DNA from: [Flexibacter] sp. ATCC 35103
Lineage (GTDB): Bacteria; Bacteroidota; Bacteroidia; Flavobacteriales; Flavobacteriaceae
NCBI RefSeq assembly: GCF_001975985.1
Contig: NZ_MTQF01000007.1
Location: 372,001-436,000 of the forward strand
Reading direction: 5' to 3'
Length of the DNA stretch: 64,000 nucleotides
Position 1 is the stretch's first letter. Every line of letters starts with the position of its first letter. The position numbers were made by a program, and so were the translations under genes. The notes below the pieces were generated by a model. That model did no database searches. It was given only the letters and a program-made list of their open reading frames with translations, and had not been told where the DNA came from. Shown here one piece after another: positions 51,597 through 60,093 of the stretch.

Positions 51597-52787
51597 ATGA
51601 ATAAATTTAAATATTATTTTATTTTATTGCTTGCCGGTATTTCTTTGGTTTCTTGTAATAAAAGTGATGATGATAATGTGGTGACTGTTCCTCTAAGAGA
51701 TTATGCAGTACAATATAAAGCAGATAATGATTCTATTGAAAAATATTTAAAGACTAATTATATCACCGTTACAAACAGTCCAGGAACTCCACAGGATCAG
51801 GATGTAGTGATTAAAAAAATAGTTGCTGGTGACGGAAATGTTTCAATTTGGGACCAGACTACTTATAAGTTAACCTCAAGAAACGTATATAGTAATGATA
51901 TTACTTATAAAGTATATTACTTAGTTTTAAGAGAGGGATTAGGTAGTGCGCCTACTAATACAGATAAGATTGTAGCATCTTATACAGGAAATTTATTAAA
52001 TAACACTGTTTTCGATAGTTCATACGGAATTGGAACTACATTTAATTTGTTTCCTTATTCTAATGAAGGATCAGTAATAGAAGGCTGGTCAGAAATTTTT
52101 CCTAAATTCAAAACAGGTTCTTCAACAACAGATCCTGGCAGCGGAGTTATTTCATACAAGGATTTTGGAGCTGGGGTTATGTTTCTTCCTTCAGGTCTCG
52201 CTTATTATGCTGACTCAAAAGGAACGATCCCGTCTTACTCTCCAATAGTGTTTAGCTTTAAATTATTTGATCTTCAAAGAATGGATAATGAATATACTAT
52301 TTCTGCCAGTACAGGAGGAAGAGTATTTCTTGGAGACGGTGTTCCTGATTATTTAGAAGATCTAAATGGTGATGGTTATCTGTATGATTTTAGGGATAAA
52401 ACCAAATATCCTAATCCACCGGCTGATTTGGTTGATGATACTGATGGAGATGGTGTTGCAGATTTTGTAGATTTTGATGATGACGGAGATGGTTTTACAA
52501 CCAGATTTGAGCTTACTAAACCAACAAGTGAAACTGGTATTGTAAATGGTTTTAATTATGGTACAAGATTATATTATCCTTGGGAACCTTTAGCAGATAA
52601 TCCTAATACTCCTAATACAGATGAAACAGAGCCTAGAGGAATTCCAAGAAGGCCAACAGGAGCGCTTGCAGATCCTGCAAAACCGGAATCAGCTACTAAT
52701 GTTAGAAAATATATAGAAACAGATTATACAGATAATCCAAGATTAAGAATTCATCTTGATAAAACATATCCGATCAAACAGAATTAA
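51597..52787 (+). CDS. FKBP-type peptidyl-prolyl isomerase lipoprotein with Ca-binding-like tail
   Basis: A 396-residue lipoprotein (lipobox LVSC, Cys20). An FKBP-like core spans about residues 100-225, with IVASYTGNLLNNTVFDSS (about 122-139), VIEGWSEIFPKF and GVMFLPSGLAYYADS. It is followed by Asp-rich loops DGDGVADFVDFDDDGDGF (about 284-301), which resemble thrombospondin type 3 or EF-hand-like calcium-binding repeats. The role may be folding of surface proteins, like GldI, but it is much longer than GldI. Surface placement and calcium binding are inferred. Confidence 0.78.
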   Translation: MNKFKYYFILLLAGISLVSCNKSDDDNVVTVPLRDYAVQYKADNDSIEKYLKTNYITVTNSPGTPQDQDVVIKKIVAGDGNVSIWDQTTYKLTSRNVYSNDITYKVYYLVLREGLGSAPTNTDKIVASYTGNLLNNTVFDSSYGIGTTFNLFPYSNEGSVIEGWSEIFPKFKTGSSTTDPGSGVISYKDFGAGVMFLPSGLAYYADSKGTIPSYSPIVFSFKLFDLQRMDNEYTISASTGGRVFLGDGVPDYLEDLNGDGYLYDFRDKTKYPNPPADLVDDTDGDGVADFVDFDDDGDGFTTRFELTKPTSETGIVNGFNYGTRLYYPWEPLADNPNTPNTDETEPRGIPRRPTGALADPAKPESATNVRKYIETDYTDNPRLRIHLDKTYPIKQN

Positions 52788-52807
52788 ACTGGATTTTGAA
52801 TATATAG

Positions 52808-52840
52808 AAAACCTCGAAAGTTATTTTTCGAGGTTTTTTT
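52808..52840 (+). terminator. Rho-independent terminator of the FKBP gene
   Basis: AAAACCTCGAAA with TTTTCGAGGTTTT forms a stem followed by T7. A near-identical hairpin lies at 52930-52964. Confidence 0.9.
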
Positions 52841-52929
52841 ATGTTCTAATTTTAAAAGAAATTCTTCGTTGTGATATAAAATGCTAAAGTATATCTGTTG
52901 CTGAATAATTAAATGATATTCAGGGTACA

Positions 52930-52964
52930 AAAAAACCTCGAAATTGCTTTCGAGGTTTTTTTTA
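52930..52964 (-). terminator. Rho-independent terminator of the transketolase operon
   Basis: AAAAAACCTCGAAA and TTTCGAGGTTTTTT pair across a 5-nt loop; it ends the convergent transketolase genes. The arms are the same as those of the FKBP terminator 90 bases away. Confidence 0.85.
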
Positions 52965-52984
52965 TAAAGTAAGAAAATCGTAAA

Positions 52985-53938
52985 TTATTTTCTTTTAATA
53001 ACTCTTTCTACAGCTTCAACAATCGCCTGATTGTTTAGTTTGTATTTTTCCATTAATTGCTCCGGAGTTCCAGATTCACCAAAACTATCGTTTACAGCAA
53101 CAAACTCTTGAGGAGCTGGATTGTTTAAAGCTAATACTCTTGAAACGCTTTCTCCAAGACCTCCAAGAATATTGTGCTCTTCTGCAGTTACAACACATTT
53201 AGTTTTTGCCAATGATTTTAGAATCGCTTCTTCATCAAGAGGTTTAATAGTGTGAATGTTAATTACTTCAGCAGAAATTCCTTTTGCTTCTAATGCTTCA
53301 GCAGCAATAAGAGCTTCCCAAACTAAGTGTCCTGTTGCTACGATTGTTACGTCAGTTCCTTCGTTTAATAAAATTGCTTTTCCAATTACGAAAGGCTCAT
53401 CAGCAGGAGTAAAGTTAGGTACTACCGGACGTCCAAAACGTAAATAAGCCGGACCATGATGATCTGCTAATGCTAATGTAGCCGCTTTAGTCTGATTGTA
53501 ATCACAAGTATTGATTACAGTCATTCCAGGTAACATTTTCATTAAACCAATATCTTCAAGAATTTGGTGAGTTGCTCCGTCTTCTCCTAGTGTTAAACCA
53601 GCGTGAGAAGCACAGATTTTTACATTTTTATCAGAGTAAGCAACTGATTGACGAATTTGATCGTAAACTCTTCCTGTAGAAAAGTTAGCGAAAGTTCCTG
53701 TAAAAGGAATTTTTCCTCCAATAGTTAAACCAGCAGCAATACCAATCATATTTGCTTCTGCAATACCAATTTGGAAAAAACGCTCTGGGTGATTTTTTTT
53801 GAAATCATCAAATTTCAATGATCCAATTAAATCAGCACAAAGTGCTACTACTTTTTCGTTTTTTTGACCTAATTCAGTCATTCCTGCTCCAAAACCAGAA
53901 CGGGTATCTTTACTTCCTGTATTTGTGTATTTTTTCAT
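52985..53938 (-). CDS. Transketolase, C-terminal subunit
   Basis: A 317-residue half-enzyme holding the pyrimidine-binding and C-terminal domains of transketolase. It has the phrases RFFQIGIAEANMIGIAAGLT (about residues 53-72), GEDGATHQILEDIGLMK and RPVVPNFTP, and TAEEHNILGGLGESV near 250. It pairs with the 283-residue N-terminal subunit encoded upstream; together they equal one full-length transketolase. The split form is common in Bacteroidota and other lineages. Confidence 0.92.
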   Translation of the reverse strand: MKKYTNTGSKDTRSGFGAGMTELGQKNEKVVALCADLIGSLKFDDFKKNHPERFFQIGIAEANMIGIAAGLTIGGKIPFTGTFANFSTGRVYDQIRQSVAYSDKNVKICASHAGLTLGEDGATHQILEDIGLMKMLPGMTVINTCDYNQTKAATLALADHHGPAYLRFGRPVVPNFTPADEPFVIGKAILLNEGTDVTIVATGHLVWEALIAAEALEAKGISAEVINIHTIKPLDEEAILKSLAKTKCVVTAEEHNILGGLGESVSRVLALNNPAPQEFVAVNDSFGESGTPEQLMEKYKLNNQAIVEAVERVIKRK

Positions 53939-54018
53939 TTTTGTCTTTTATGAGATGCTTAGTTTCTTAGTGATCAGGTTTCTAAGCTGAATACTGAACA
54001 CTGAGACTGAACACTTTT

Positions 54019-54870
54019 TTAATAGTCGATTTGATCTGCAGAATAGTTTTGAGCTAAAGCACTTGCCAATTGATCATTGTTAGGTGCTTTACCATGCCAT
54101 GCATGAGTGTGCATCATAAAATCAACACCGTTACCCATTTCAGTGTGTAATAAAATACAAACTGGTTTTCCTTTTCCTGTTCTTGATTTAGCATCATTTA
54201 ATCCGGCTAAAATTGCATCGATATTGTTTCCTTCGGCAATTTCTAAAACATCCCAGTCAAAAGCTTCAAATTTTGCACGGATACTTCCCATTGCTAAAAC
54301 TTCGTCAGTTGTACCATCAATTTGTTTTCCGTTTACGTCAACAGTTGCAATTAGATTGTCTACTTTTTTAGCAGAAGCATACATAATAGCTTCCCAGTTT
54401 TGACCTTCTTGTAATTCGCCATCTCCGTGTAAAGTGTAAATTAAATGATTATCTCCATTTAATTTTTTTGCTTGTGCAGCACCAAGCGCTACAGATAAAC
54501 CTTGTCCTAATGAACCAGAAGCCATACGAACTCCAGGCAATCCTTCATGAGTAGTTGGATGTCCTTGTAAACGTGAGTTTAATAATCTGAAAGTTGCAAG
54601 TTCTGAAACAGGGAAATAACCGCTACGTGCTAATACGCTATAAAATACAGGAGAAATATGACCATTTGAAAGGAAGAAAATATCTTCTCCAATTCCGTCC
54701 ATATCAAAACCTTCTTTGCGCTCCATAATGTTTTGGTACAGTGTTACCAAAAATTCAGTACAACCTAGTGAACCACCTGGGTGACCTGAGTTGACAGCAT
54801 GTACCATTCGAAGAATATCTCTTCTTACTTGGATAGTTAAATCGCTTAATTGTTGTGTGTTAGGCTTCAT
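54019..54870 (-). CDS. Transketolase, N-terminal subunit
   Basis: A 283-residue subunit with the thiamine-diphosphate-binding domain. The signature GHPGGSLGCTEFLVTLYQNI is at about residues 29-48, and the pyrophosphate motif GDGELQEGQNWEAIMYA at about 152-168, with D...N metal ligands. It transfers two-carbon units between sugar phosphates in the pentose phosphate pathway once joined to the C-terminal subunit downstream (gap about 80 bases). Confidence 0.93.
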   Translation of the reverse strand: MKPNTQQLSDLTIQVRRDILRMVHAVNSGHPGGSLGCTEFLVTLYQNIMERKEGFDMDGIGEDIFFLSNGHISPVFYSVLARSGYFPVSELATFRLLNSRLQGHPTTHEGLPGVRMASGSLGQGLSVALGAAQAKKLNGDNHLIYTLHGDGELQEGQNWEAIMYASAKKVDNLIATVDVNGKQIDGTTDEVLAMGSIRAKFEAFDWDVLEIAEGNNIDAILAGLNDAKSRTGKGKPVCILLHTEMGNGVDFMMHTHAWHGKAPNNDQLASALAQNYSADQIDY

Positions 54871-55028
54871 TTTATGTGTAAAAGTTAAACTGGTGCAAAA
54901 GTAATTTTTATTTTGCGGGCTGACAAATGATTTTTCGCTTTAGTTTGATGTAATTGTTAAATTATACGCCTTTTTTTATTGGTTTAGAAAAAAAGTCTGA
55001 GATCTTGTTGGTAGTATATAAAAATTTT

Positions 55029-55088
55029 GCCACAGATTACAAGATTAAAGTGATTTAAAAAAATCGTTCTAATCAGGTAATCTGTGGC
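55029..55088. repeat. GCCACAGATT inverted repeat (copy 3)
   Basis: GCCACAGATTAC (55029-55040) and GTAATCTGTGGC (55077-55088) are exact reverse complements with an AT-rich middle. Another partial TGTGGCAAAAA follows at 55111. It lies in the gap upstream of the transketolase genes. Confidence 0.85.
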
Positions 55089-55124
55089 AAAAAATAAATT
55101 TGTAAAAATTTGTGGCAAAAAGGG

Positions 55125-55445
55125 TTATTCAGTATCTCCTTCACTATAGAAGTTGTTTTCTTCATCTTCTGAACCAACTTCTTCTTGTTCGTCATCAAGT
55201 TCTGAACCAGGAATGTCTAGATCGTTTCCAAGTTTATCGCTATTTTGTTTCCATTCGTTATTGTTGCTCTCTGGATTTATAATTCTTTCTCCTGATATTC
55301 CTTCAGGATCGATGTCTTCCAGTTTATCCTCATTATTATAGATGTCCTCTGATGCGGGATAATCTAGTTGTTCCAGATTTTTCTCGATTTGATCATCCTT
55401 AATCTGATCTAAATCTAAAGGATTTTTTTCTTCTGAATTTATCAT
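55125..55445 (-). CDS. Acidic low-complexity protein
   Basis: A 106-residue, very acidic protein (MINSEEKNPLDLDQIKDDQI at the start, ending FYSEGDTE) with no hydrophobic segment or known domain. It is predicted to be disordered and cytosolic. The ATG at 55445 is preferred over one 12 codons earlier. Small acidic proteins of this kind are common in flavobacterial genomes as stress-associated or structural hypotheticals; no function is assigned. Confidence 0.6.
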   Translation of the reverse strand: MINSEEKNPLDLDQIKDDQIEKNLEQLDYPASEDIYNNEDKLEDIDPEGISGERIINPESNNNEWKQNSDKLGNDLDIPGSELDDEQEEVGSEDEENNFYSEGDTE

Positions 55446-55677
55446 GGTTTCTAATTTTAAGTGTTTGATAAAGTTACGCAATCAAAGGCTTTTCATTGTT
55501 ACATTTTTAAAGTAAGGATATTGCAGTATTCACATTATTAATTGAAATCCAATTTTTTTAATCTCAAATCTCGAAGTTATTTCTTTTACTTTTTTGTTTT
55601 TTTTAGACTAGTTATCAGAATCATTATCTAATTTTCTAATTGACAAATTATCTAATTAAATTTTCCTGAAATTAGCC

Positions 55678-55685
55678 TATCTTTG
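55678..55685 (+). promoter_or_regulatory. -7 element of tgt promoter
   Basis: TATCTTTG fits the Bacteroidota -7 consensus TANNTTTG and lies about 20 bases before the tgt start. A matching TTG at the right upstream distance is not evident. Confidence 0.5.
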
Positions 55686-55705
55686 CCGACTGAAAAAAGA
55701 AACAG

Positions 55706-56836
55706 ATGAAGTTTGATTTATTAAAGAAAGATCCGCAATCTAAAGCGAGAGCGGGAAGTATCACTACAGATCACGGCGTAATCGAAACGCCTATTTTTAT
55801 GCCTGTCGGGACGGTAGCATCTGTAAAAGGAGTACACCAGCGTGAACTTAAAGAGGATATTAATCCGGATATTATTCTGGGAAACACCTATCATTTATAT
55901 TTACGTCCGCAGACTGAAATTCTTGAGAAAGCCGGAGGATTACATAAATTTATGAATTGGGATCGTAATATTTTGACCGATTCTGGTGGATATCAGGTTT
56001 ATTCTCTTTCAAATAATAGAAAAATTAAGGAAGAAGGAGTAAAGTTTAAATCACATATTGATGGATCATATCACTTTTTTTCACCGGAAAGTGTAATGGA
56101 AATCCAGCGTACAATTGGAGCTGATATTATCATGGCTTTTGATGAATGTACGCCTTATCCTTGCGATTACAGATATGCACAACGCTCCATGCACATGACA
56201 CACCGCTGGTTAGATCGTTGTATAAATCATCTGGATAAAGTGCCTTATAAATACGGGTACGAGCAAACTTTTTTTCCAATTGTTCAGGGAAGTACTTATA
56301 AAGATTTACGTCAGCAATCGGCTGAATACATTGCCAATTCAGGTCAACAAGGTAATGCCATTGGAGGTTTATCTGTAGGAGAACCTGCTGAAGAAATGTA
56401 TGCAATGACCGAAGTGGTTTGTGAAATTTTACCGGAAGACAAACCACGTTATTTAATGGGCGTAGGAACTCCGATAAATATTTTAGAAAATATCGCGTTA
56501 GGAATTGATATGTTTGATTGTGTTATGCCAACCCGTAATGCGAGAAACGGAATGTTATTTACCGCAAACGGAACTATAAATATCAAAAATAAGAAGTGGG
56601 AAGCTGATTTTTCGCCAATCGACGAAATGGGACACACTTTTGTAGATACAGAATATACAAAAGCTTATTTGCGTCACTTATTTGCTGCCAACGAATATTT
56701 AGGAAAACAAATTGCAACGATTCATAATCTTGGTTTTTATATGTGGTTGGTTCGTGAAGCCAGAAAACATATCTTAGCAGGAGATTTTAGACCATGGAAA
56801 GAAATGATGGTTAAAAATATGAGTCAAAGACTTTAA
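55706..56836 (+). CDS. tgt: tRNA-guanine transglycosylase, without zinc-site cysteines
   Basis: A 376-residue enzyme that exchanges guanine for preQ1 at tRNA position 34. Active-site motifs are intact: GNTYHLYLRP (about 49-58), LTDSGGYQVYSL (about 90-101; the Asp acts as acid/base), and the nucleophile Asp in ALGIDMFDCVMPTRNARNG. Where other bacterial Tgt proteins have CxCxxC before RAYLxHL, this reads IDEMGHTFVDTEYTKAYLRH, with no cysteine; the later IHNL histidine remains. It is followed by the LptG-like gene after a repeat. Confidence 0.93.
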   Translation: MKFDLLKKDPQSKARAGSITTDHGVIETPIFMPVGTVASVKGVHQRELKEDINPDIILGNTYHLYLRPQTEILEKAGGLHKFMNWDRNILTDSGGYQVYSLSNNRKIKEEGVKFKSHIDGSYHFFSPESVMEIQRTIGADIIMAFDECTPYPCDYRYAQRSMHMTHRWLDRCINHLDKVPYKYGYEQTFFPIVQGSTYKDLRQQSAEYIANSGQQGNAIGGLSVGEPAEEMYAMTEVVCEILPEDKPRYLMGVGTPINILENIALGIDMFDCVMPTRNARNGMLFTANGTINIKNKKWEADFSPIDEMGHTFVDTEYTKAYLRHLFAANEYLGKQIATIHNLGFYMWLVREARKHILAGDFRPWKEMMVKNMSQRL

Positions 56837-56853
56837 AAAAAGTTTCAGGTTTG

Positions 56854-56899
56854 AGGTTTCAAGTTTCAGGTTCTCAGCAGAACTTGAAACTTGAAACCT
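56854..56899. repeat. 21-bp inverted repeat, CAAGTTTCAGG type
   Basis: Arms 56854-56874 and 56879-56899 (AGGTTTCAAGTTTCAGG..., and its complement with one mismatch) enclose a 4-nt loop. A single arm of the same sequence occurs at 37738-37755. Confidence 0.85.
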
Positions 56900-56923
56900 T
56901 AAACAAAACAAACAAATTTATAT

Positions 56924-58012
56924 ATGCTGACGATAATAGATAAGTATATTTTAAAAAGATATTTAGCCACTTTCTCGGTGATGATCTTATTATTTATCCC
57001 GATTGGGATTGTAATTGACGTCTCTGAAAAGGTGAATAAAATGTTGGAAAACAAGATTCCTTTTAGTGCAATTGCGATCTATTATTACAACTTTACGGTT
57101 TATTTTGCGAATTCATTATTTCCGATATTTTTGTTTTTATCGGTGATTTGGTTTACTTCAAAGCTGGCAAATAATACAGAGATTATTGCAATTTTAAGTT
57201 CAGGAATTTCATTTACCCGATTTTTAAGACCTTATATTATTGGTGCTTCTATCGTTTCGGTATTTGTACTTTTAATGGGGTTTTTTATTGTTCCCGCTGC
57301 CAGTGAAGGTTTTAATAATTTTAGGTATACCTATCTAAAAGGAAATGGAAAACAGCTGATGCGCGGTGAAAACACCAATGTTTACAGACAAATTAATGAT
57401 AACGATTTTATTTTTGTAAATAGTTTTAATGAAGAGTCTAAAACGGCTTTTAATTTTACGCTGGAACATTTTGAAAAAGATCAATTAACCTATAAAATTA
57501 CTGCAAGCCGTATTAAGTGGGATCCTAAAAAGAAGACCTATATTTTGTATGATTATACAAAAAGAACACTTGGTGAACTAAATGATAATATCGAGAAAGT
57601 TCCTGAAAAAAATGTGGCTTTTAAGTTTGAATTAGCAGATTTAACCCCTGTGGTTTACATTGCAGAAACACTTCCGTTAGGCAAATTGATTGATTTTATT
57701 GAGAAAGAGCGAAAAAGAGGTTCAGGAAATATTAATACCTATTTAGTGGTACTTTATAAAAAATACAGTGTGCCGGTTTCGGCCTTTATCCTAACCATTA
57801 TTGCCGTAGCAGTTTCGTCAATGAAACGTCGTGGCGGTATGGGAACCAATCTTGCTATTGGTATTGCAATTGCTTTTTCATTTGTGTTTTTTGATAAAAT
57901 ATTTGGTACTCTTGCCGAAAAATCTACTTTCTCACCTTTATTAGCTGTTTGGTTTCCGAATATTGTTTTCGGAATTTTAGCAGTGTACTTACTACGTAAT
58001 GCGAAACGATAA
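56924..58012 (+). CDS. LptF/LptG-family permease (lipopolysaccharide export)
   Basis: A 362-residue inner-membrane protein with about six helices and a periplasmic beta-jellyroll between the third and fourth. The phrase ILKRYLATFSVMILLFIPIG is at about residues 8-27, and GINEE-type SRIKWDPKKKTYILYDYTKR lies in the periplasmic part (about 195-214). The C-terminal helices have AVAVSSMKRRGGMGTNLAIG. LptF and LptG extract LPS for transport to the outer membrane. It overlaps the EamA gene by 14 bases. Confidence 0.9.
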   Translation: MLTIIDKYILKRYLATFSVMILLFIPIGIVIDVSEKVNKMLENKIPFSAIAIYYYNFTVYFANSLFPIFLFLSVIWFTSKLANNTEIIAILSSGISFTRFLRPYIIGASIVSVFVLLMGFFIVPAASEGFNNFRYTYLKGNGKQLMRGENTNVYRQINDNDFIFVNSFNEESKTAFNFTLEHFEKDQLTYKITASRIKWDPKKKTYILYDYTKRTLGELNDNIEKVPEKNVAFKFELADLTPVVYIAETLPLGKLIDFIEKERKRGSGNINTYLVVLYKKYSVPVSAFILTIIAVAVSSMKRRGGMGTNLAIGIAIAFSFVFFDKIFGTLAEKSTFSPLLAVWFPNIVFGILAVYLLRNAKR

Positions 58013-58886
58013 TCTAAAAAGTTATTTAAACCTTCATTTAATTGTTTTTATCTGGGGATTTACAGCTATTCTTGGCGCTTTGATCACAATTGATGCCGAA
58101 AATTTAGTTTGGTTCAGAATGTTTCTTGCCGGAGTTTTTCTGGCAGCTTTTATAGTGTATAAAAAACAATCTTTTGTTATTTCAGCAGCATCTTTTGCAA
58201 AATTAATTTTCGTAGGATTATTGATTGCGTTGCATTGGATATTCTTTTTTAGGGCCATTCATGTTTCTAATGTTTCGATAACACTTTCGATATTCTCATT
58301 GGGTGCCTTTTTTGCTTCTTTATTAGAACCGCTTTTTTACGGAAGAAAGATATTATGGTACGAAGTTTTTTTCGGGTTAATTATTATTGCGGGTTTAGGA
58401 CTAATCATGCAGGTTGAAGTTAAATACCTGCACGGAATGTATTATGCATTGGCTTCTATTATTCTGGGTGTTTTATTTACCTTAATGAATGGGAAACTGA
58501 TTTCTGACCATGAACCGTCTGTTATTACCTTCTATGAATTTGGCGCAGGAGTTTTCTTTATTTCGATCTATTTTTTAGTGCAAGGAAAATTCAATGCAGA
58601 TTTCTTTACCATGTCATTAAATAACTGGATTTTATTACTCGTTTTAGCTTCAGTTTGTACAGCCTACGCATTTACTGCTTCGGTTAAAGTAATGCAAAAA
58701 TTAACGCCTTATACAGTTATGTTAACGACTAATTTAGAGCCGGTTTACGGAATTATGTTAGCCTATTTTATACTGGGTGGAAAAGAAAAAATGAGTACTG
58801 AATTTTATATTGGCGCTTTGATAATTGTAATTACAGTTATCTTAAATGGTGTTTTTAAACATTATAAAAATAAGAAAGAAGTGTAA
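57999..58886 (+). CDS. EamA/DMT-superfamily transporter
   Basis: A 295-residue transporter with ten helices in two repeated EamA halves (about residues 10-140 and 150-290). LNLHLIVFIWGFTAILGALI opens the first half, and LTPYTVMLTTNLEPVYGIML, a typical motif, ends the second. DMT members export or import metabolites such as amino acids or nucleotide sugars; the substrate is unknown. Its start lies inside the LptG-like gene, implying translational coupling. Confidence 0.88.
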   Translation: MRNDNLKSYLNLHLIVFIWGFTAILGALITIDAENLVWFRMFLAGVFLAAFIVYKKQSFVISAASFAKLIFVGLLIALHWIFFFRAIHVSNVSITLSIFSLGAFFASLLEPLFYGRKILWYEVFFGLIIIAGLGLIMQVEVKYLHGMYYALASIILGVLFTLMNGKLISDHEPSVITFYEFGAGVFFISIYFLVQGKFNADFFTMSLNNWILLLVLASVCTAYAFTASVKVMQKLTPYTVMLTTNLEPVYGIMLAYFILGGKEKMSTEFYIGALIIVITVILNGVFKHYKNKKEV

Positions 58887-58958
58887 TAATTTCCTTATTT
58901 TTAAATTACATTTTTATATTTTAAATACGATTTAACCCAACCAATGATATAATATTTT

Positions 58959-58966
58959 TATATTTG
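58959..58966 (+). promoter_or_regulatory. -7 element of accA promoter
   Basis: TATATTTG matches TANNTTTG exactly, about 33 bases before the accA start. No clear -33 TTG was found at the usual spacing. Confidence 0.5.
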
Positions 58967-58998
58967 CGGTTCGATTTACAAACAAAATTCAAAAATCC

Positions 58999-59952
58999 AT
59001 GGAATATTTAGATTTTGAGCTTCCAATAAAAGAACTTGAAGAGCAATTACAAAAGTGTGTTATAATTGGACAAGAATCTGATGTTGATGTAACACCAACC
59101 TGCAAAGAAATCAACAAAAAATTAGAACAAACTAAGAAAGAAATATATAAAAACCTTACAGCTTGGCAACGAGTTCAGTTATCAAGACATCCTAACAGAC
59201 CTTATACTTTAGATTATATCAGAGCAATTTGCGGAGAGACATTTTTAGAACTTCATGGAGACAGAAATTTTAAAGATGATAAAGCTATGGTTGGTGGACT
59301 AGGAAAAATAAACGGTCAGTCGTTTATGATTGTTGGTCAGCAAAAAGGTTTTAATACAAAAACACGTCAGTACCGTAATTTTGGTATGGCAAATCCTGAA
59401 GGTTACCGTAAAGCTTTGCGTTTGATGAAAATGGCTGAGAAATTTGGTATTCCGGTTTTAACTTTAGTAGATACTCCGGGTGCATATCCAGGTCTTGAAG
59501 CCGAAGAAAGAGGACAGGGTGAAGCTATTGCCAGAAATATTTTCGAAATGGTTCGTTTGCAAGTACCAATTATCACGATTATCGTAGGTGAAGGTGCTTC
59601 TGGAGGAGCTCTAGGAATAGGTGTTGGTGATAAAGTTTATATGTTAGAGAATACTTGGTATTCTGTAATTTCACCAGAATCATGTTCTTCTATTTTATGG
59701 AAAAGCTGGGAGTACAAAGAACGTGCTGCAGATGCCTTAAAATTGACTTCATCTGATATGAAGAAACAAAAATTAGTTGATGATGTAATTCCGGAACCAC
59801 TAGGTGGAGCGCACTATGACCGTGAAACTACTTTTAAAACGGTTGCCGAATATATTACTAAAGGATATAACGAATTGAAAGACTTATCAACAGCCGACTT
59901 AATTGCCCAAAGAATGGACAAATACAGTAATATGGGCGAATATAAAGAGTAA
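58999..59952 (+). CDS. accA: Acetyl-CoA carboxylase, carboxyltransferase alpha subunit
   Basis: A 317-residue subunit of the carboxyltransferase that makes malonyl-CoA for fatty-acid synthesis. Motifs include RHPNRPYTLDYIRAICGETF (about residues 60-79), LHGDRNFKDDKAMVGGLGKI and VDTPGAYPGLEAEERGQGEA (about 154-173), and IVGEGASGGALGIGVGDKVY. Length is typical of the family. It is transcribed alone, followed by a terminator. The partner accD is not in the window. Confidence 0.95.
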   Translation: MEYLDFELPIKELEEQLQKCVIIGQESDVDVTPTCKEINKKLEQTKKEIYKNLTAWQRVQLSRHPNRPYTLDYIRAICGETFLELHGDRNFKDDKAMVGGLGKINGQSFMIVGQQKGFNTKTRQYRNFGMANPEGYRKALRLMKMAEKFGIPVLTLVDTPGAYPGLEAEERGQGEAIARNIFEMVRLQVPIITIIVGEGASGGALGIGVGDKVYMLENTWYSVISPESCSSILWKSWEYKERAADALKLTSSDMKKQKLVDDVIPEPLGGAHYDRETTFKTVAEYITKGYNELKDLSTADLIAQRMDKYSNMGEYKE

Positions 59953-59971
59953 ATTCTTACAAGAGTAATTT

Positions 59972-60006
59972 AAAATCCGAAGCCTTATCGTTTCGGATTT
60001 TTTTTT
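59972..60006 (+). terminator. Rho-independent terminator of accA
   Basis: AAAATCCGAA and TTCGGATTTT form a stem with a loop of about 9 nt, followed by T8. Confidence 0.88.
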
Positions 60007-60093
60007 GGTTATGAACAAACAGAACGTATTTATAAACAATTAATAGTTATAACTCGATAGCGATTTTTTTTTAAAATTTGCTACTTTCGCTAT

